A stretch of DNA of 35,057 nucleotides, from positions 1 to 35,057 of IMG/VR virus record IMGVR_UViG_3300035196_000195; one strand, given 5' to 3'. Made by a program: the position numbers and the translations under genes. Shown one piece after another: positions 8,780-16,335 of the stretch. The stretch's first letter is position 1. Each line of letters starts with the position of its first letter. Source of the stretch: a virus. The notes beneath the pieces are model-generated. The model had not been told where the DNA came from and did no database searches. It saw only the letters and a list, made by a program, of their open reading frames with translations.

Positions 8780-11008
8780 TTAATTCTTTTTGTGCATTTT
8801 ATCCATCATTTGGAGAAGTTTTTTTGCATTTTTATTTTTCTTGTTTGTACTATGCTCCTTACCTAGTGTCTCTTCTTGCACTTGGAACATGCACATAAAG
8901 AACGCAGAAAGTAAATCAAAGTTACCTTTCCTATTATATGCAATAAGTTCTTCTAACATTCTTACAGAGTAGATTCTATCTATAACTGTAACTGGGTCTC
9001 CATTCTCGTCAAAGTCTAGTACTGTGAGTAACCATTCCTTCACATATCTTTCTCCTGCATCTTTAAGCATCTCATTCATGTGACACCCAAAAACCCTGGC
9101 TACCTTAGACTTCTTAATATTCTTACTAATAACTGCATCAGGTTGAGCAGCAAGTAGGTGTAATTGTTTTGTTCTTCTGAAATAATTCTTAACACCTGTC
9201 ACCTCATTCTCGTGCATGATTTGAGTGTTGTACAATTTTGCTAACATGGCAGCAATTCTGTCCATGTCTTCAGGAGATTCTCGTCTACCAATGTACTCAG
9301 CCACAATAATATTATGGTAGAGACTTCCTGTATGCACACTCTTATAAACTATGATAGCTGCCAATGATGGTCCAATATCTTGTCTAACAGGGTCATACCC
9401 AATTTTATATAATCCTTTTGGTGGGTCATAAATAGGCTGTTCATAAATCTGAACAACTCCTCTTTTATCTGTAGGTACATTATTGTAACTATCTATTGGC
9501 GTAGCCTTACCATCAAGTAACATCTTAGTTTTCACTTGACCTTTCTCCATGTACAGCTCAACTGGTGTAGCATGAGTCTTATGTAATTGCTTACCTTTTA
9601 CAAGTTGTAATCTCTTCTTCAATTCAACTACTGGGAAATTGTTCACGGAAACTGAAGCAAATGCTTCTCCTGGTCCACGAGGCTTCTCCTGCATTCTTGC
9701 TTGAATCTCAGTTGATGTTGCTCCATTCTTAACAAGTTCGGCTCTGTACTCCATCTCAAATCTATCCGCAGCAACTTTATCTGAGTTACCTTGCTTGTCA
9801 TAGAATGGTTTACCTGTGTGTAAATCCTGCCCCTCCATGTTCCATGTAATAGGGTGGAAGAATCCTGAGACAGTACTTTCCATATCTTCATCCCAAATAT
9901 TCTTAAATGGTAATAATCCAAAGGCTTTAGGTCTTGAGTGCATGTCTGCATAATCAGCAGTACCACCTTGCATATCTCCAGATGTACCAAATATTGTTAT
10001 CATCCCCGTTTTTATAGCTCCAGCCATGACACAATCCTCCGTTGCTTTATATGCTTTCTTTAATAGTCCAGGTGTACCAAAAGCTCCTGACTCCTCAAAG
10101 TAAACTTCTTCAGCATCTTTTCCCCTGGCAGCATCAGCATTATCTTTAAAGGTAAGTCCTTGAATCTCTGACATAAAACCTTTCTCAAGTTTGATACCAT
10201 TCTTATACTGAATATAAGATGCTCTAATATGGTCTTGCTTTTGGACAACATCAGAAGGCATTGCCCAACCTGTGTTACCATTCATAAAGTTAATATTGTT
10301 TACTGCCATCGTAAGAAGTCCCTTTGGGTAAAGATACTTTTTCTCATAGGCTGCAAAGATAGTGTAGGAGTTCGGCTTAGTAAAATAATTTCTTGATGCA
10401 GCAGCAGCAGATTTGTAAGAGTAACCTTTACGTCTCGACTTACCTACAATCAAATTCCAACCTCCACTAAGACAATCAGCTTCAAGGACAACTTCAAGTT
10501 TAAGACTTTCAAATCTTTTCTTCATCTCAACAGCTTGTCCCATAGTGTCCATTTTAAGAAAGGCGTGGTTATCATCATGCCCCTCTTCAGTAGCCTCGAA
10601 TACACCATACCTTGCAATCTCCCTAATCCAGAAGTAATTATAATCTCCATCCCAAAAATCTGGAAAGCCTTTAATCTTCTTTGTTCTTTTTGCTCCAGCA
10701 TCTTCAGCTTTCTGTATTGGACAAAAATTTAGATAAGAGTAATGGTCTCCAGTTACCTTGACACCACCAACAGTATATCCTATTATACATCTATTCCTTT
10801 GCTCCTCCCAATAGTCATACCATGCAGGAGAACCCCAAGGGTCTGCACAGTAATAACCATGTTTCATAAAGTGGTCTCCCTCTTCTCTAAACACAGAACT
10901 ATTAATCCAAATCCCTTCAGGGTTTCTGATGGAATTTAGTTTACCTTCCTTGTACTCTGAGTCTGCACCACTTGCAAACCATTCATCTAATATCTCTTTC
11001 TTTGCCAT
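8780..11008 (-). CDS. terL: Terminase large subunit, TerL
   Basis: This 742-residue protein is the packaging motor: an N-terminal ATPase driving DNA into the procapsid and a C-terminal RNase H-like nuclease cutting concatemers. Visible are a Walker-A-like segment in WNLIVGKSRRKGYSYKSA, a Walker B/catalytic carboxylate EEVYFEESGAFG, a coupling-type segment TIFGTSGDMQGGTADY and a nuclease aspartate in YKIGYDPVRQD. Length and motif style match crAss-like TerL. It is next to the portal and GIY-YIG-like genes, as usual. No small terminase subunit is recognised beside it. Confidence 0.93.
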   Translation of the reverse strand: MAKKEILDEWFASGADSEYKEGKLNSIRNPEGIWINSSVFREEGDHFMKHGYYCADPWGSPAWYDYWEEQRNRCIIGYTVGGVKVTGDHYSYLNFCPIQKAEDAGAKRTKKIKGFPDFWDGDYNYFWIREIARYGVFEATEEGHDDNHAFLKMDTMGQAVEMKKRFESLKLEVVLEADCLSGGWNLIVGKSRRKGYSYKSAAAASRNYFTKPNSYTIFAAYEKKYLYPKGLLTMAVNNINFMNGNTGWAMPSDVVQKQDHIRASYIQYKNGIKLEKGFMSEIQGLTFKDNADAARGKDAEEVYFEESGAFGTPGLLKKAYKATEDCVMAGAIKTGMITIFGTSGDMQGGTADYADMHSRPKAFGLLPFKNIWDEDMESTVSGFFHPITWNMEGQDLHTGKPFYDKQGNSDKVAADRFEMEYRAELVKNGATSTEIQARMQEKPRGPGEAFASVSVNNFPVVELKKRLQLVKGKQLHKTHATPVELYMEKGQVKTKMLLDGKATPIDSYNNVPTDKRGVVQIYEQPIYDPPKGLYKIGYDPVRQDIGPSLAAIIVYKSVHTGSLYHNIIVAEYIGRRESPEDMDRIAAMLAKLYNTQIMHENEVTGVKNYFRRTKQLHLLAAQPDAVISKNIKKSKVARVFGCHMNEMLKDAGERYVKEWLLTVLDFDENGDPVTVIDRIYSVRMLEELIAYNRKGNFDLLSAFFMCMFQVQEETLGKEHSTNKKNKNAKKLLQMMDKMHKKN

Positions 11009-11013
11009 ATTAT

Positions 11014-11391
11014 TTATTCAAAATCAAATGCTAAATCGAATCCTTTTGTTGGGTCTTTAATAAAAATTCCTCCCTGCCTACTAACAAATCTCCCCTCCTC
11101 TAAACTATCTAGATAAGCACGACGTGCTAGTTCTTCTTCTTTGTATTGCAGAAGTTCCCTCCTCTTATTGAAACTCAGGGTTAAGTTCTCTGCAATATCA
11201 GCGGATTTATGTAATTCCATTAAGGCTGTTGCCAGTCCAATTTTTTGTTCTTTAACAGGACTAATTTCTAAAAGTAATCCTGATTCTAAACACCAGCTAG
11301 TTTCTATACCATCTTCTGTATAAACTTCCTCTGTGTGTTTTTTAAATAGTGTGAACATATAGTTTTGTTTAATTGTTAAATCTATAGACAA
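11014..11391 (-). CDS. Small conserved-position protein before TerL
   Basis: This 125-residue protein is not recognised. It is rich in Glu, Lys and Leu with a central helical stretch (NLTLSFNKRRELLQYKEEELARRAYL) and ends in an acidic FDLAFDFE tail. It starts 23 bases inside the upstream gene and ends 5 bases before TerL, so it is translationally tied to both. The slot just before TerL would suit a small-terminase-like or TerL-accessory protein, but no DNA-binding motif is visible. Confidence 0.6.
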   Translation of the reverse strand: MSIDLTIKQNYMFTLFKKHTEEVYTEDGIETSWCLESGLLLEISPVKEQKIGLATALMELHKSADIAENLTLSFNKRRELLQYKEEELARRAYLDSLEEGRFVSRQGGIFIKDPTKGFDLAFDFE

Positions 11392-11860
11392 TCCCTACTC
11401 TTGATAAACTTGCATTCTTATAGAAGTACTGCGTAAGTTTTAGTTTTACAGGGGATTTTAAAAATTCTAAACTCCATCCCCAAGGCGTGTTGTAACCTGT
11501 ACCTTTAATACCATCCAAAGGTGCAGAAAGTCTAGGGATAATTAAACTTGCTTCAACTAAGTCTTTAAATAGTTTTTTCCTAAAGGCAACTCCAAGATGG
11601 AGTTTAAAGAAGTCTTCGTAAGTATTAAATCCAACTCCAAAGTCTGCTCCTATAAACTGGAGCTTTGGATTTTTGAATTCAAATTTTACATTAAGTTCCA
11701 TTCCTCCTTGATGTTTGAAAATATCTCCTGAGTCACCCTGGTACTGGACATTCTCATAGTAAGTTTCAAGACTGAGTATAAGGTTATGATCTTTCACTCC
11801 CACTTGAGCAAAGGTACTAAAAGTGAACAGAGTGAATAATAGGATGAATAAATTTCTCAT
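11369..11860 (-). CDS. Exported beta-rich protein, outer-membrane-barrel-like
   Basis: The 163-residue product opens with a signal peptide, MRNLFILLFTLFTFSTFAQ, cleavable after Ala18 or so. The mature part is a series of amphipathic alternating strands (LNVKFEFKNPKLQFIGADFGVGFNTY, VKLKLTQYFYKNASLSRVGIVYRF) ending near a terminal Phe, the pattern of small outer-membrane beta-barrels of Bacteroidota. It overlaps both neighbours by 4 and 23 bases, so it is an integral member of the late operon. A phage-made envelope protein could exclude superinfection or help lysis; that is inference. Confidence 0.68.
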   Translation of the reverse strand: MRNLFILLFTLFTFSTFAQVGVKDHNLILSLETYYENVQYQGDSGDIFKHQGGMELNVKFEFKNPKLQFIGADFGVGFNTYEDFFKLHLGVAFRKKLFKDLVEASLIIPRLSAPLDGIKGTGYNTPWGWSLEFLKSPVKLKLTQYFYKNASLSRVGIVYRFNN

Positions 11861-12288
11861 GATTCTTTTGGTCTGTAGAATTTCCCTAAGATGTTACTGT
11901 TATAATAACTATCTTGTAGTAGGGCATCCTGGATAAATAAAATTCTTGTTTCGTGATAAGTCATCTCCCAAGCTGTCTTGCAGAATCTAAGTATGGTACG
12001 AGCTATAGGAAAAATTTCTCCACTCTTCACACCCTCTTTAAATTCTTCATTCTTAATTGAGCCGCAGTATTTTAACCAATCAGATTCTACTACTTTCTTT
12101 CTCTTTCGTTTTGTCCCTTTCAATGGGGGGAGAGTTCTGTTGTGATACAAAGCTTTCCTTCCTAAGTACTTCATTCCATTGTTAAATTGAACCTCGTAGA
12201 TAAATCCTACGCAATCTACCATCTCTTCATTATCCAAAGTATCATAAATCTTTCCTTTTGTGTCCATCCAAGGTGTCATACTATTCAT
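11857..12288 (-). CDS. GIY-YIG-like endonuclease near TerL
   Basis: This 143-residue protein has the layout of phage GIY-YIG nucleases: GFIYEVQFNNGMKYLGRK (degenerate GIY...YLG core, with an Arg two residues later), then WLKYCGS in place of the usual WK-YYGSS, and a C-terminal conserved Glu in YHETRILFIQDALL with YNSNILGKFYR. Similar nucleases next to TerL help resolve or trim packaging substrates in other phages. It is separated by 2 bases from the upstream gene and overlaps the downstream one by 4 bases. The fold call is from motif spacing and is fairly secure. Confidence 0.72.
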   Translation of the reverse strand: MNSMTPWMDTKGKIYDTLDNEEMVDCVGFIYEVQFNNGMKYLGRKALYHNRTLPPLKGTKRKRKKVVESDWLKYCGSIKNEEFKEGVKSGEIFPIARTILRFCKTAWEMTYHETRILFIQDALLQDSYYNSNILGKFYRPKES

Positions 12289-12290
12289 AC

Positions 12291-12869
12291 TTATCTTTTT
12301 AAACTGTTAGGGTCTGCAAATGGAGAGATTTGTTTATCTGCTCTATTCTTAGTCTCTTCGTACAATTCTTCCTCAACCTTCTTCTCAAGTGCTTTTAAAT
12401 TTGATAAAACTTTCTCTGTGTCATTCAACGCAGATGTAATGTCTCTCGGCTTATAAATAGGGTTTAAACTTTTGGGGTTTGTCTGCAACAATAAACCTGG
12501 AGTCATAAAGAAGTCCTTCATACCCTCGGCAGCCATTTTAGCCGCAAGATAGTAAGAGTATGTGGTGGATGCATCGGTCTGAAACTTTCTAATAGCATTC
12601 ATACCATCTTCAATAAATCCATCAGGATTCCAATTCTCTTGTGTGATTACAGCCTCCCTTACTACTCGTTCTTTTCTCAACTCATCATACTGTCTGTAAG
12701 GATTAGACTTTTTCATTGAAGTCATAAACTCCATGTAAGCAAATTCTTCTAATGCGTAAGTTTTATTCTTACTTGCATCTCTCTCCCAAATTTCTTTAAA
12801 AGGTTGTACAAGTAATGTCTCTGCATTTGGATAAGCTACGTTCTCTGTTATTTCAAATAAGAATGCCAT
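12291..12869 (-). CDS. Conserved crAss-like late protein
   Basis: The start is taken at 12869, giving MAFLFEITENVAYPNAETLL and 192 residues, because this ATG overlaps the TAA of the preceding gene as TAATG. A longer open frame to 12956 would run inside that gene and has unrelated composition. The protein is mostly helical and charged, with a C-terminal heptad-like region (TEKVLSNLKALEKKVEEELYEE). It looks like a conserved small crAss-like late gene found upstream of TerL. Function is unknown; an assembly or internal-virion role is likely from context. Confidence 0.75.
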   Translation of the reverse strand: MAFLFEITENVAYPNAETLLVQPFKEIWERDASKNKTYALEEFAYMEFMTSMKKSNPYRQYDELRKERVVREAVITQENWNPDGFIEDGMNAIRKFQTDASTTYSYYLAAKMAAEGMKDFFMTPGLLLQTNPKSLNPIYKPRDITSALNDTEKVLSNLKALEKKVEEELYEETKNRADKQISPFADPNSLKR

Positions 12870-13168
12870 TAGTTTGTTACTTTTGCGATAAATGATAATA
12901 CATCTGTAGTCTTGTCGGTGTAGACAACAGTTACTTTCTTTCCAGCAAGATACCATCCTTGGTGTCTCAAATGTTTTGGAATACTTTCTGCTCTGTATTT
13001 AACTGTCAACTCCATTGTATCTTTATTATACTTAGCAGAGCTACAACTACATCCAGGTGTTATAGAAACAATTCCAGGAAGTGGTCCTTCAGCTTGAAAG
13101 ATAACACTTATTAACATCCCTACTTCAATAGGTCCAACATTCAATTTATAATTTCTCCATCTATTCAT
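12869..13168 (-). CDS. DUF1573-like Ig-fold protein
   Basis: The 99-residue product has the beta-strand order of DUF1573-type domains common in Bacteroidota: a G-type lead-in (LNVGPIEVGMLISVIFQAEG), a PLPGIVSITPGCSCSS cysteine motif, then paired strands (MELTVKYRA, GKKVTVVYTDK). There is no signal peptide, so unlike the host versions it would stay cytoplasmic or in the particle. It overlaps the upstream gene by 8 bases and the downstream one by a single base. A virion decoration or chaperone role is possible. Confidence 0.65.
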   Translation of the reverse strand: MNRWRNYKLNVGPIEVGMLISVIFQAEGPLPGIVSITPGCSCSSAKYNKDTMELTVKYRAESIPKHLRHQGWYLAGKKVTVVYTDKTTDVLSFIAKVTN

Positions 13169-13508
13169 GACAAGCTATTAATTCTCTATACAACTCTTTA
13201 TCTTCTATAAAAGCTTTCTTTAAGATTGGACCTAAAGTTCTCCAATCTTCTTCTGTCAACATTGGTGGGTAACAAGACCCTTCACACATTTTGTCAGCCA
13301 TTTGTAATGCTGTTGTTTTACAACCACACTTAACACAAGTTCCCCTGTTGTAACATTCTTGATCCATCACCAGAATCCGAAACTTAATCTGTTCCATAAT
13401 AAAATCTCTAATCAACCAACTGTAGGAGGAGTAGTAGACATGATACCTGCTGTTACCTTGGAGGTAATAGTATACATCATCTATAAATTTATTAGCTACC
13501 TTCTTCAT
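13161..13508 (-). CDS. Small zinc-binding protein
   Basis: This 115-residue protein has a central cysteine motif C-x5-C-x2-C-x-C followed by C-x3-C (residues about 52-79, containing TCVKCGCKTTALQ), which would bind zinc. The N-terminal half is Tyr-rich and helical, the C-terminal half is charged and helical. It overlaps both neighbours (8 and 17 bases). Small zinc proteins in this slot recur in crAss-like late blocks. Role unknown; DNA or protein binding during packaging is plausible. Confidence 0.65.
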   Translation of the reverse strand: MKKVANKFIDDVYYYLQGNSRYHVYYSSYSWLIRDFIMEQIKFRILVMDQECYNRGTCVKCGCKTTALQMADKMCEGSCYPPMLTEEDWRTLGPILKKAFIEDKELYRELIACHE

Positions 13509-13812
13509 CTTTTTTATTTAAGTAATCTTCTAACATAGTCTTGATTCTAAAATACTCATCTGGTTCTATACCATGTTCCTGAAACCTTTTCTTCAGTCTT
13601 TCAAGTAAGCCTCTTGCTCGTCCTTCATACACAGTAAATGTCCCGAAGTATTTGAATCTAACAGTTATCAAGCTTCCACTTTCCATCTGAGCTTTGAGGT
13701 ATTTCCAAGGTCCGTATGCTATCTCTCTTATCTGTTGGGTAGTCAGACCTGGGAAATCCTCATCTACTTCTTTATGAAATTCTTCGAGTAACTCTTTACT
13801 GTGTATCTTCAT
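13492..13812 (-). CDS. IHF/HU-like DNA-bending protein
   Basis: This 106-residue protein has the small alpha-plus-beta-arm layout of the IHF/HU family: N-terminal helices (LLEEFHKEVDEDFPGLTTQQIREIAYGPWKYLKAQMES), then the hallmark GSLITVRFKYFGTFTVYEGRA, where beta arms start (compare GxxxxxRFGxFxVxxRxxR). IHF-like genes close to TerL are a conserved trait of crAss-like phages. It probably bends DNA for packaging or replication, as homo- or heterodimer. It overlaps the downstream zinc gene by 17 bases. Confidence 0.82.
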   Translation of the reverse strand: MKIHSKELLEEFHKEVDEDFPGLTTQQIREIAYGPWKYLKAQMESGSLITVRFKYFGTFTVYEGRARGLLERLKKRFQEHGIEPDEYFRIKTMLEDYLNKKDEEGS

Positions 13813-13814
13813 CT

Positions 13815-14096
13815 TTAAGTGGTTGTATTATTTGCTTCAATAATCCTTTCATGTCTATGTGTTAAAAGTCTTTCCATCAAGTAAATTAATTCTGTCAGGG
13901 TAGCTGTAAATAAAGCATACTCCCAATTAATTTCACAAAGCTCAATTACATTTCCTTCTTTGTCTTGTTCACAGAACGAATCTAATATGTGAGGATTAAG
14001 TTCTTTAATATACTTTACATCAAACTTCCTCAACTCTTCTAGTATCAGATGTCTCTGTAGTATCGTGCTTGGGTCTCTCTTCTTTTGTTTCTTCAT
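13815..14096 (-). CDS. Small hypothetical late protein
   Basis: The 93-residue frame starts MKKQKKRDPSTILQRHLILE, basic at first and acidic and helical later. Its first 77 bases overlap the 3' end of the upstream gene in another frame; no later ATG keeps most of the protein, so the long overlap is accepted. It ends 2 bases before the IHF-like gene. Not recognised. The sequence is consistent with a small helical accessory protein. Confidence 0.55.
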   Translation of the reverse strand: MKKQKKRDPSTILQRHLILEELRKFDVKYIKELNPHILDSFCEQDKEGNVIELCEINWEYALFTATLTELIYLMERLLTHRHERIIEANNTTT

Positions 14097-14451
14097 TTTT
14101 AAGTATGATTTTAAATTGATACCCTTGTGCTATCGGGTCTGGAATTAAGTACTCTTTGATAGTTATTCTCTTAGTGATGTCGGATTTATTTACAAACCCT
14201 TTCTTTATTAATGCGTCCAGGTAATTAGACAATCCTCCTGCCGATAATTTCAAAGCCTTTTTAACTTTCTTTCTCGCAAGAGTATTGAATACATCATCCT
14301 CTGTAATTTCTTCTGACAAAGACATAAATGCTGCCAGTACTGAAATTTCTTTTACTGTGAGTTGGATAGGAAGTAGAGGATTGATAATGCTGAGATGCTT
14401 CTCATAATATTCCTTTCTATCCAAATATAATCCTCTTTGAATTTTCTCCAT
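14020..14451 (-). CDS. Winged-helix-like conserved late protein
   Basis: The 143-residue product has a helical N-terminal half with LTVKEISVLAAFMSLSEEITEDDVF followed by LSAGGLSNYLDALIKKGFVN and a charged KRITIKEYLIP hairpin. That is the order helix, recognition helix, wing of MarR-like winged helices. This suggests DNA binding, perhaps in late transcription or replication control. The last quarter is a Lys/Glu/Thr-rich tail that overlaps the next gene. The start shares its first base with the last base of the upstream stop codon. Confidence 0.6.
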   Translation of the reverse strand: MEKIQRGLYLDRKEYYEKHLSIINPLLPIQLTVKEISVLAAFMSLSEEITEDDVFNTLARKKVKKALKLSAGGLSNYLDALIKKGFVNKSDITKRITIKEYLIPDPIAQGYQFKIILKNEETKEERPKHDTTETSDTRRVEEV

Positions 14452-14792
14452 TAGTGTCCATTTAAGTAATCTAGTCCTGACTTGACTTCAATGTTGAAAA
14501 TCTTTTCATAGATTTTTCTAAAGTCGTCAATTGAAATAAGTATGGCACTAGTCATAAAACCTCCGTGGAGTCTTGCATAGACACAAGGAAGCTCTGTGTC
14601 ATTCAGCCATACTGTTCCTTCAGACCAGTCAATAACTGTGGTCATGTCTAAACTGGTAATAGCTTCCCAATCACTTTCATTGTAAAAGTCAGCTACATAC
14701 TCCATTCCCATTTCCTGAGATTTTTGGATTTCTTGTCCTCTCTCGAACATTTCGAGGTCATTGGTTCTTACTGTGTTGAATTCGATTATCAT
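14451..14792 (-). CDS. First gene of the late operon, hypothetical
   Basis: The 113-residue product begins MIIEFNTVRTNDLEMFERGQEIQ and is acidic and Trp-containing with mixed alpha/beta character. It is the first gene after the leftward promoter at 14815-14845 and its stop shares one base with the next start. It is not recognised. As the operon leader it may be made earlier than virion proteins, but nothing in the sequence shows its job. Confidence 0.65.
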   Translation of the reverse strand: MIIEFNTVRTNDLEMFERGQEIQKSQEMGMEYVADFYNESDWEAITSLDMTTVIDWSEGTVWLNDTELPCVYARLHGGFMTSAILISIDDFRKIYEKIFNIEVKSGLDYLNGH

Positions 14793-14814
14793 GATGTTAC
14801 ATTTTTATTTGAAA

Positions 14815-14845
14815 CAAAGTTAAGTATAATATTAATCCTAAACAA
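14815..14845 (-). promoter_or_regulatory. Leftward promoter, Bacteroidota type
   Basis: On the minus strand TTG (14845-14843) is followed by a 20-base spacer and TAACTTTG (14822-14815), matching the -33 TTG and -7 TAnnTTTG consensus of Bacteroidota housekeeping sigma. It lies 23 bases before the first start codon of the late operon. Two other sites in the window share the same 20-base spacer. Confidence 0.65.
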
Positions 14846-14920
14846 GCTTTCCTTTAAATTTTTTTCTGAAATATGTGATTTCCTATAATAAAATTATTTT
14901 GAAAATATATTGGTTATAAC

Positions 14921-14951
14921 TTGACTTGTATTGTAATTATGAGTAATTTTG
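14921..14951 (+). promoter_or_regulatory. Rightward promoter, Bacteroidota type
   Basis: TTG (14921-14923), a 20-base spacer and TAATTTTG (14944-14951) match the Bacteroidota -33/-7 consensus exactly. It faces away from the leftward promoter 76 bases to its left, forming a divergent control region. It would drive the small genes from 15099; the leader is about 140 bases. The rest of 14793-15098 is AT-rich with no gene. Confidence 0.65.
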
Positions 14952-15098
14952 GATAGAGAATCCAGTCAATACGTCAATTCTGAAAATTGTCCCCCTCCAC
15001 CTGGATTAATAATAATCAAAGGATTCTACTATGCTACTCTACATTATAATACTTCTAATCATAAGACTCGTAATCGAGTTTAATAAACAATAACAATC

Positions 15099-15275
15099 AT
15101 GAATAAATTATGGATGTCAAAGGAAGATGCTGAGTTTGAGAAAAAGTGGAGAGAGATGATGGATAAACGATTCTGGGACTTTGTACTATATGGAACAACA
15201 CCAGACCCAAGTGAATTAAAAGGATCAATAAAACAATTAATAGAAGATGAAGATAACTTGCGAGAACAATCATGA
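15099..15275 (+). CDS. Small charged protein, 58 residues
   Basis: An ATG at 15099 opens a 58-residue frame starting MNKLWMSKEDAEFEKKWREM, highly charged and helical with Trp residues. It is the first gene after the rightward promoter and its end overlaps the next gene by 29 bases. Not recognised; its position makes it a candidate early host-interaction peptide. Confidence 0.55.
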   Translation: MNKLWMSKEDAEFEKKWREMMDKRFWDFVLYGTTPDPSELKGSIKQLIEDEDNLREQS

Positions 15276-15468
15276 ATTTGAAGTGCAAAGATTAATCACT
15301 ATCAAAGGAGAACTTAGAGATCAATTTAAAAGACCTCTTAAATGCCCAACTTGTGAGAGTACAGAATGTACCAGAGTTGATGAAGAATCAGAAGGTCTAC
15401 CTAATATAGGAGGCTGGTCAGCAACTAATGCTGAGAATAGAAAACAAACAGGACATGCCTATGAGTAA
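15247..15468 (+). CDS. Small zinc-ribbon protein
   Basis: The 73-residue product has two cysteine groups: C5 with His9 near the N-terminus (KITCENNHEFEVQ) and CPTCESTEC in the middle, making a likely treble-cleft or zinc-ribbon fold similar to short rubredoxin-like ribbons. The tail is Gly/Asn-rich. It overlaps both neighbours, so the three genes form one translation unit. Function unknown. Confidence 0.6.
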   Translation: MKITCENNHEFEVQRLITIKGELRDQFKRPLKCPTCESTECTRVDEESEGLPNIGGWSATNAENRKQTGHAYE

Positions 15469-15655
15469 GCCAAGACAAATTACAATCATTACTTGGGAAG
15501 GAGGTTTAAAACTCTTCCATGAGTTAATAAAGAAAGAAGCAGAAAATTTCATTCTACAAGACATGGCAGAAGTAGCAAAGATTCCTTATGAATATGAAAT
15601 GCCAACTGAAGAAGATATAGAATCCTTTCTTACAGAAGCATTTAAAAAGTCCTAG
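15461..15655 (+). CDS. Small acidic protein
   Basis: The start is placed at 15461, where ATGAGTAA overlaps the previous stop, giving 64 residues beginning MSKPRQITIITWEGG. ATGs at 15455 and 15428 in the same frame are alternatives. The product is acidic and helical (ELIKKEAENFILQDMAEVAK). Its TAG stop lies inside the 3' end of the convergent tRNA-His gene, an unusually tight packing. Not recognised. Confidence 0.55.
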   Translation: MSKPRQITIITWEGGLKLFHELIKKEAENFILQDMAEVAKIPYEYEMPTEEDIESFLTEAFKKS

Positions 15656-15722
15656 ATAAGGGGATCGAACCCACTACCTCCAAGGTCACAGCTTGGCATA
15701 CTTCCAATTATACTAATCTAGG
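15651..15722 (-). tRNA. tRNA-His(GTG)
   Basis: On the minus strand a 7-bp acceptor (CCTAGAT with ATCTAGG) encloses a cloverleaf with anticodon stem CCAAG/CTTGG and loop CTGTGAC, anticodon GTG. The T-loop is TTCGATC. The base expected at -1 is A and the discriminator is A, instead of the usual G-1 and C73 of histidine tRNAs. CCA is not encoded. It shares 5 bases with the stop end of the plus-strand gene. Anticodon call is firm; histidine charging is less so. Confidence 0.82.
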
Positions 15723-15726
15723 TATG

Positions 15727-15800
15727 TGGGTCTCCTTAGACTCGAACTAAGAACCTTCTCATTATGAGTGAGGTGCTCTAACCAATTGAGCTAAAAACCC
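15727..15800 (-). tRNA. tRNA-Met(CAT)
   Basis: Minus-strand cloverleaf: acceptor GGGTTTT with GAGACCC, D-arm GCTC...GAGC, anticodon loop CTCATAA (anticodon CAT), T-arm CTTAG/CTAAG with loop TTCGAGT, discriminator A. The outermost anticodon-stem pair is C-A. It could be elongator Met or an Ile tRNA with modified C34; the sequence alone does not decide. It is 4 bases from tRNA-His. Confidence 0.85.
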
Positions 15801-15806
15801 ATGTTG

Positions 15807-15890
15807 TGGGGCAGATAGGATTTGCACCTATGAACTCGTGAGAGGATGGATTTACAATCCACCTGCTTTGACTAACTTGCATACTGACCC
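15807..15890 (-). tRNA. tRNA-Tyr(GTA)
   Basis: Minus-strand cloverleaf with acceptor GGGTCAG/CTGCCCC (one T-C mismatch), anticodon loop TTGTAAA (anticodon GTA) and a long variable arm (about 13 bases), as in bacterial type II tRNA-Tyr. T-arm ATAGG/CCTAT with loop TGCAAAT. First of the three-tRNA cluster in transcription order. Confidence 0.87.
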
Positions 15891-15891
15891 A

Positions 15892-15929
15892 AATAAAAAA
15901 AGACCCTTACTATTTTAAAGTAAGAGTCT
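15892..15929 (-). terminator. Intrinsic terminator upstream of tRNA cluster
   Basis: An 11-bp inverted repeat (15901-15911 with 15919-15929, one mismatch) is followed on the minus strand by six T and ATT. It would stop the transcript of the 16100-16318 gene. Because it sits directly before tRNA-Tyr, the tRNAs either have readthrough transcription or their own start nearby. Confidence 0.75.
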
Positions 15930-16099
15930 CCTAAATTTTTGTTTTGTTATAACAATATAGAAATGCTCTTACTCATGGTAGTGAGTCGATTTGCAAGTAT
16001 AAGTATATATGGTTATTAAAAACATTTTTTTATTTATTTATTAAAAATTAAAGGCAGGTAGCGAAACCCCTTTATGACTGCAAGATAATAATACTTATT

Positions 16100-16318
16100 T
16101 TAGTATGCAAGTTTTTCTTGAATAAAATATTCATCTTCTTCTCCCCATGAGGAAGTCCTCTTAAATCCTACTGTCTCCGTAGTCTCATTATCCCACACAA
16201 AGTCAATGTGTGTTTCTATCCAAGCCATGTCAGGAGCAGACTGTCTCCATGAGTATCTCTCTGTATCAATAAATAGTTCGTAAAATTCTGTCTGTGTTAT
16301 GTGTGCGAAGTCTTTCAT
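16100..16318 (-). CDS. Small acidic protein, own promoter
   Basis: A lone minus-strand gene of 72 residues (MKDFAHITQTEFYELFIDTE...), acidic and rich in aromatic residues, with strands like HIDFVWDNETTETVGFKRT. It has its own host-type promoter and a terminator at 15892-15929, so it is a monocistronic unit between opposing blocks. Not recognised. The region 15930-16099 below it holds only AT-rich sequence and weak hairpins. Confidence 0.6.
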   Translation of the reverse strand: MKDFAHITQTEFYELFIDTERYSWRQSAPDMAWIETHIDFVWDNETTETVGFKRTSSWGEEDEYFIQEKLAY

Positions 16319-16335
16319 AATATTTTAATTTGAAA

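Noticed and set aside
12870-12956. Longer start for the 12291-12869 gene
   Set aside because: The extension lies in the 3' end of the upstream gene and has unrelated composition; the TAATG overlap at 12869 is the usual coupling in this operon.
14975-15035. Another C-tract motif copy at GTCCCCCTCCACC
   Set aside because: Only the C run is shared; the flanking TTCAA and TAATTTG parts are missing, and a host-type promoter already precedes it.
15099-15655. Stop-codon recoding (TAG as sense)
   Set aside because: Genes such as 15461-15655 end cleanly at TAG, and TerL, portal, capsid and polymerase are full length without in-frame TAG, so the standard code fits here.
15651-15890. Integration site at the tRNA cluster
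   Set aside because: No integrase, excisionase or direct repeat of a tRNA end is present; the tRNAs are complete phage genes.
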